Part shown: positions 13,229 to 14,244 of the stretch, piece after piece
Position numbering within the stretch: the first letter of the stretch is position 1
Layout: each line of letters starts with the position of its first letter
NCBI GenBank assembly: GCA_031256125.1
Contig: JAIRRE010000276.1
Coordinates: 1 to 14,244, forward strand
DNA from: Burkholderiaceae bacterium
GTDB lineage: Bacteria; Pseudomonadota; Gammaproteobacteria; Burkholderiales; Burkholderiaceae_C
Reading direction: 5' to 3'
DNA: 14,244 nt
Position numbers and translations under genes: made by a program
The notes under the pieces: generated by a model
Seen by the model: the letters and a program-made list of their open reading frames with translations, nothing else
What the model was told of the DNA's origin: nothing
Database searches by the model: none

Positions 13229-14194
13229 TTACGCGGCCGAATCAATCGGCGGCGGAGCGCCCGATGATCCATCGCCCCTGTGCCCTGTCCGCTCCCCGGC
13301 AGGCACTTCATCGATCAGCGTCCGCACCAGTTCGCGCGCGAAAACCGGCAGGGCGGCCAGGTCTTTGACGCAGATGTGCAGGCGCCGTTCGGCCCAGGCG
13401 TCGGTGAGGGGAACAATGGCGATGTTCAGACTGTGCGCGTGACGCAGCGCCGCCGATTCGGGAATCACGCCGACGCCCACGCCGCTTTCGATCATGCGGC
13501 ACACCGCCTCGAAGTTGCTGACTTCGACGCGGAATTTGAAGGTGCGCCCCAGCGTGGCCGCCGCTTGCATCAAAAAAGGGTGAATCGCGCTGGCCTCCGG
13601 CAAGCCGACGTAGTCGTTTTCCAGCGTGTCGGCGAACGCCACCGCCCCCTGACCCGCTAGCGGGTGACTTGTGGCGGTGACGAGCACCAGCCGGTCGTTG
13701 CGGTAGGGAATGAATTGCATTTGCGGGTCGGTTCCCGCGCCGGCGACGATGCCGATGTCGGCCGACCCTTCGGCCACCGCGCGCACGATGACGTAGCTCA
13801 GGCGCTCGCGCAATTCGACGTTGACATCGGGGTGCGCGGTCAGAAAGCGCGCCAGCGCGCCGGGCATGAACTCGGTGATGGCGGTGGTATTGGCCAGCAC
13901 CCGCACATGGCCCTTGACGCCGCGCGCGAACTCTTGCATATCGCCGCGCAATTGCTGCACCTGCTGCATCAACGCGCGTGCGTGACGCAACAGCGCCTGG
14001 CCCGAAGGGGAGAAGGTCACGCCCTGGCTGGAGCGGTAAAGCAACTGGGTGCCAAAGTGTTCTTCCAGATTCTTGACCCGCGTGCTGGCCGCCGGCAGCG
14101 AAAGGTGCGATTTTTCCGCGCCGCGCGTCAGGCTGTGCCAATCGCCGATGTGAACGATCAATTGCAAGTCGGTCAGATCAAAATGCAGGGCCAT
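13229..14194 (-). CDS. LysR-type transcriptional regulator
   Basis: The 321-residue regulator has an N-terminal winged helix-turn-helix (about residues 4-62: FDLTDLQLIVHIGDWHSLTRG, then AASTRVKNLEEHFGTQLLYR) and a C-terminal periplasmic-binding-like effector domain (about 90-295) with GHVRVLAN, ADIGIVAG and GVGVGVIPESAALRH. The effector is unknown. The HTH keeps a LysR pattern, although the start SLTRGAEKSHLSLPAAS differs from the usual SxxxAAxxLxxSQPAVS. The C-terminal 25 residues are a Gly/Pro-rich tail. The ATG at 14194 is preferred over one at 14221, because the latter would sit between the promoter boxes. Typically such regulators control the divergent gene, here outside the window to the right. 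The target is therefore unknown. Confidence 0.93.
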   Translation of the reverse strand: MALHFDLTDLQLIVHIGDWHSLTRGAEKSHLSLPAASTRVKNLEEHFGTQLLYRSSQGVTFSPSGQALLRHARALMQQVQQLRGDMQEFARGVKGHVRVLANTTAITEFMPGALARFLTAHPDVNVELRERLSYVIVRAVAEGSADIGIVAGAGTDPQMQFIPYRNDRLVLVTATSHPLAGQGAVAFADTLENDYVGLPEASAIHPFLMQAAATLGRTFKFRVEVSNFEAVCRMIESGVGVGVIPESAALRHAHSLNIAIVPLTDAWAERRLHICVKDLAALPVFARELVRTLIDEVPAGERTGHRGDGSSGAPPPIDSAA

Positions 14195-14199
14195 GTTCT

Positions 14200-14236
14200 T
14201 TCGTAACCGGAAACCCGGCATTTGTCAACCGCAAAT
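14200..14236 (-). promoter_or_regulatory. LysR gene promoter with T-N11-A operator palindrome
   Basis: On the minus strand a consensus TTGACA (14223-14228) is followed after 17 bases by TACGAA (14200-14205). The perfect inverted repeat ATTTG-N7-CAAAT (14220-14236) overlaps the -35 box and contains the T-N11-A arrangement of LysR-type binding sites, which suggests autoregulation and control of a divergent gene beyond the window edge. Predicted transcription starts at about the ATG, so the mRNA may be leaderless. Confidence 0.55.
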
Positions 14237-14244
14237 TGGCAGCG

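Overview
The window is GC-rich, tightly packed chromosomal DNA from a proteobacterium, most likely a betaproteobacterium of the Burkholderiales type. The clues are the purE-purK-Sua5 gene order, a DUF3149 microprotein, a cell-wall DacB, a CnoX-type thioredoxin with an intact CGPC site, and an exosortase H locus. No rRNA, tRNA, CRISPR array, transposase or phage gene could be supported.

Layout. (1) 79-2637, minus strand: a cell-envelope group reading rlpA, then a bactofilin, then a small lipoprotein whose start overlaps the bactofilin end. (2) 2638-3231: a 594-base, visibly AT-richer stretch without a supportable gene; it holds the probable rlpA promoter, a start-less open frame and a tmRNA/tRNA-3'-end-like scrap. 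(3) 3232-6995: cnoX (minus) diverges from the plus-strand run purE-purK-Sua5, with purE and purK overlapping as ATGA. (4) 7076-8340: a Tat-type lipoprotein of the SGNH/GDSL fold that has lost its nucleophilic Ser, converging through a hairpin-rich spacer on a 46-residue DUF3149 membrane microprotein. (5) 8616-9818: a secreted Gly-rich tandem-repeat protein, followed by a REP-like palindrome. (6) 9877-11454, minus: dacB, diverging from xrtH and its membrane partner (11563-12697). (7) A GFA-type zinc protein converging on a LysR-type regulator that ends the window with an operator-like palindrome over its own promoter.

Function. PurE and PurK perform two consecutive steps of purine synthesis. 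The envelope theme is strong: a peptidoglycan lytic transglycosylase (RlpA), a bactofilin scaffold, two lipoproteins, a D,D-carboxypeptidase, a secreted repeat protein and exosortase H. Exosortase H should process IPTLxxWG-CTERM substrates, yet none is encoded here, and the adjacent repeat protein stops without that tail. The most interesting items are the degenerate SGNH lipoprotein (Ser to Gly and Asn to Ala together), the multi-hairpin element between it and DUF3149 (two hairpins share the loop CTACGA with compensating stem changes), the substitutions at conserved sites in RlpA (His to Asn) and DacB (SxN to SND), and two promoters placed so that the mRNAs would be leaderless. No wholly new multi-gene system was evident.
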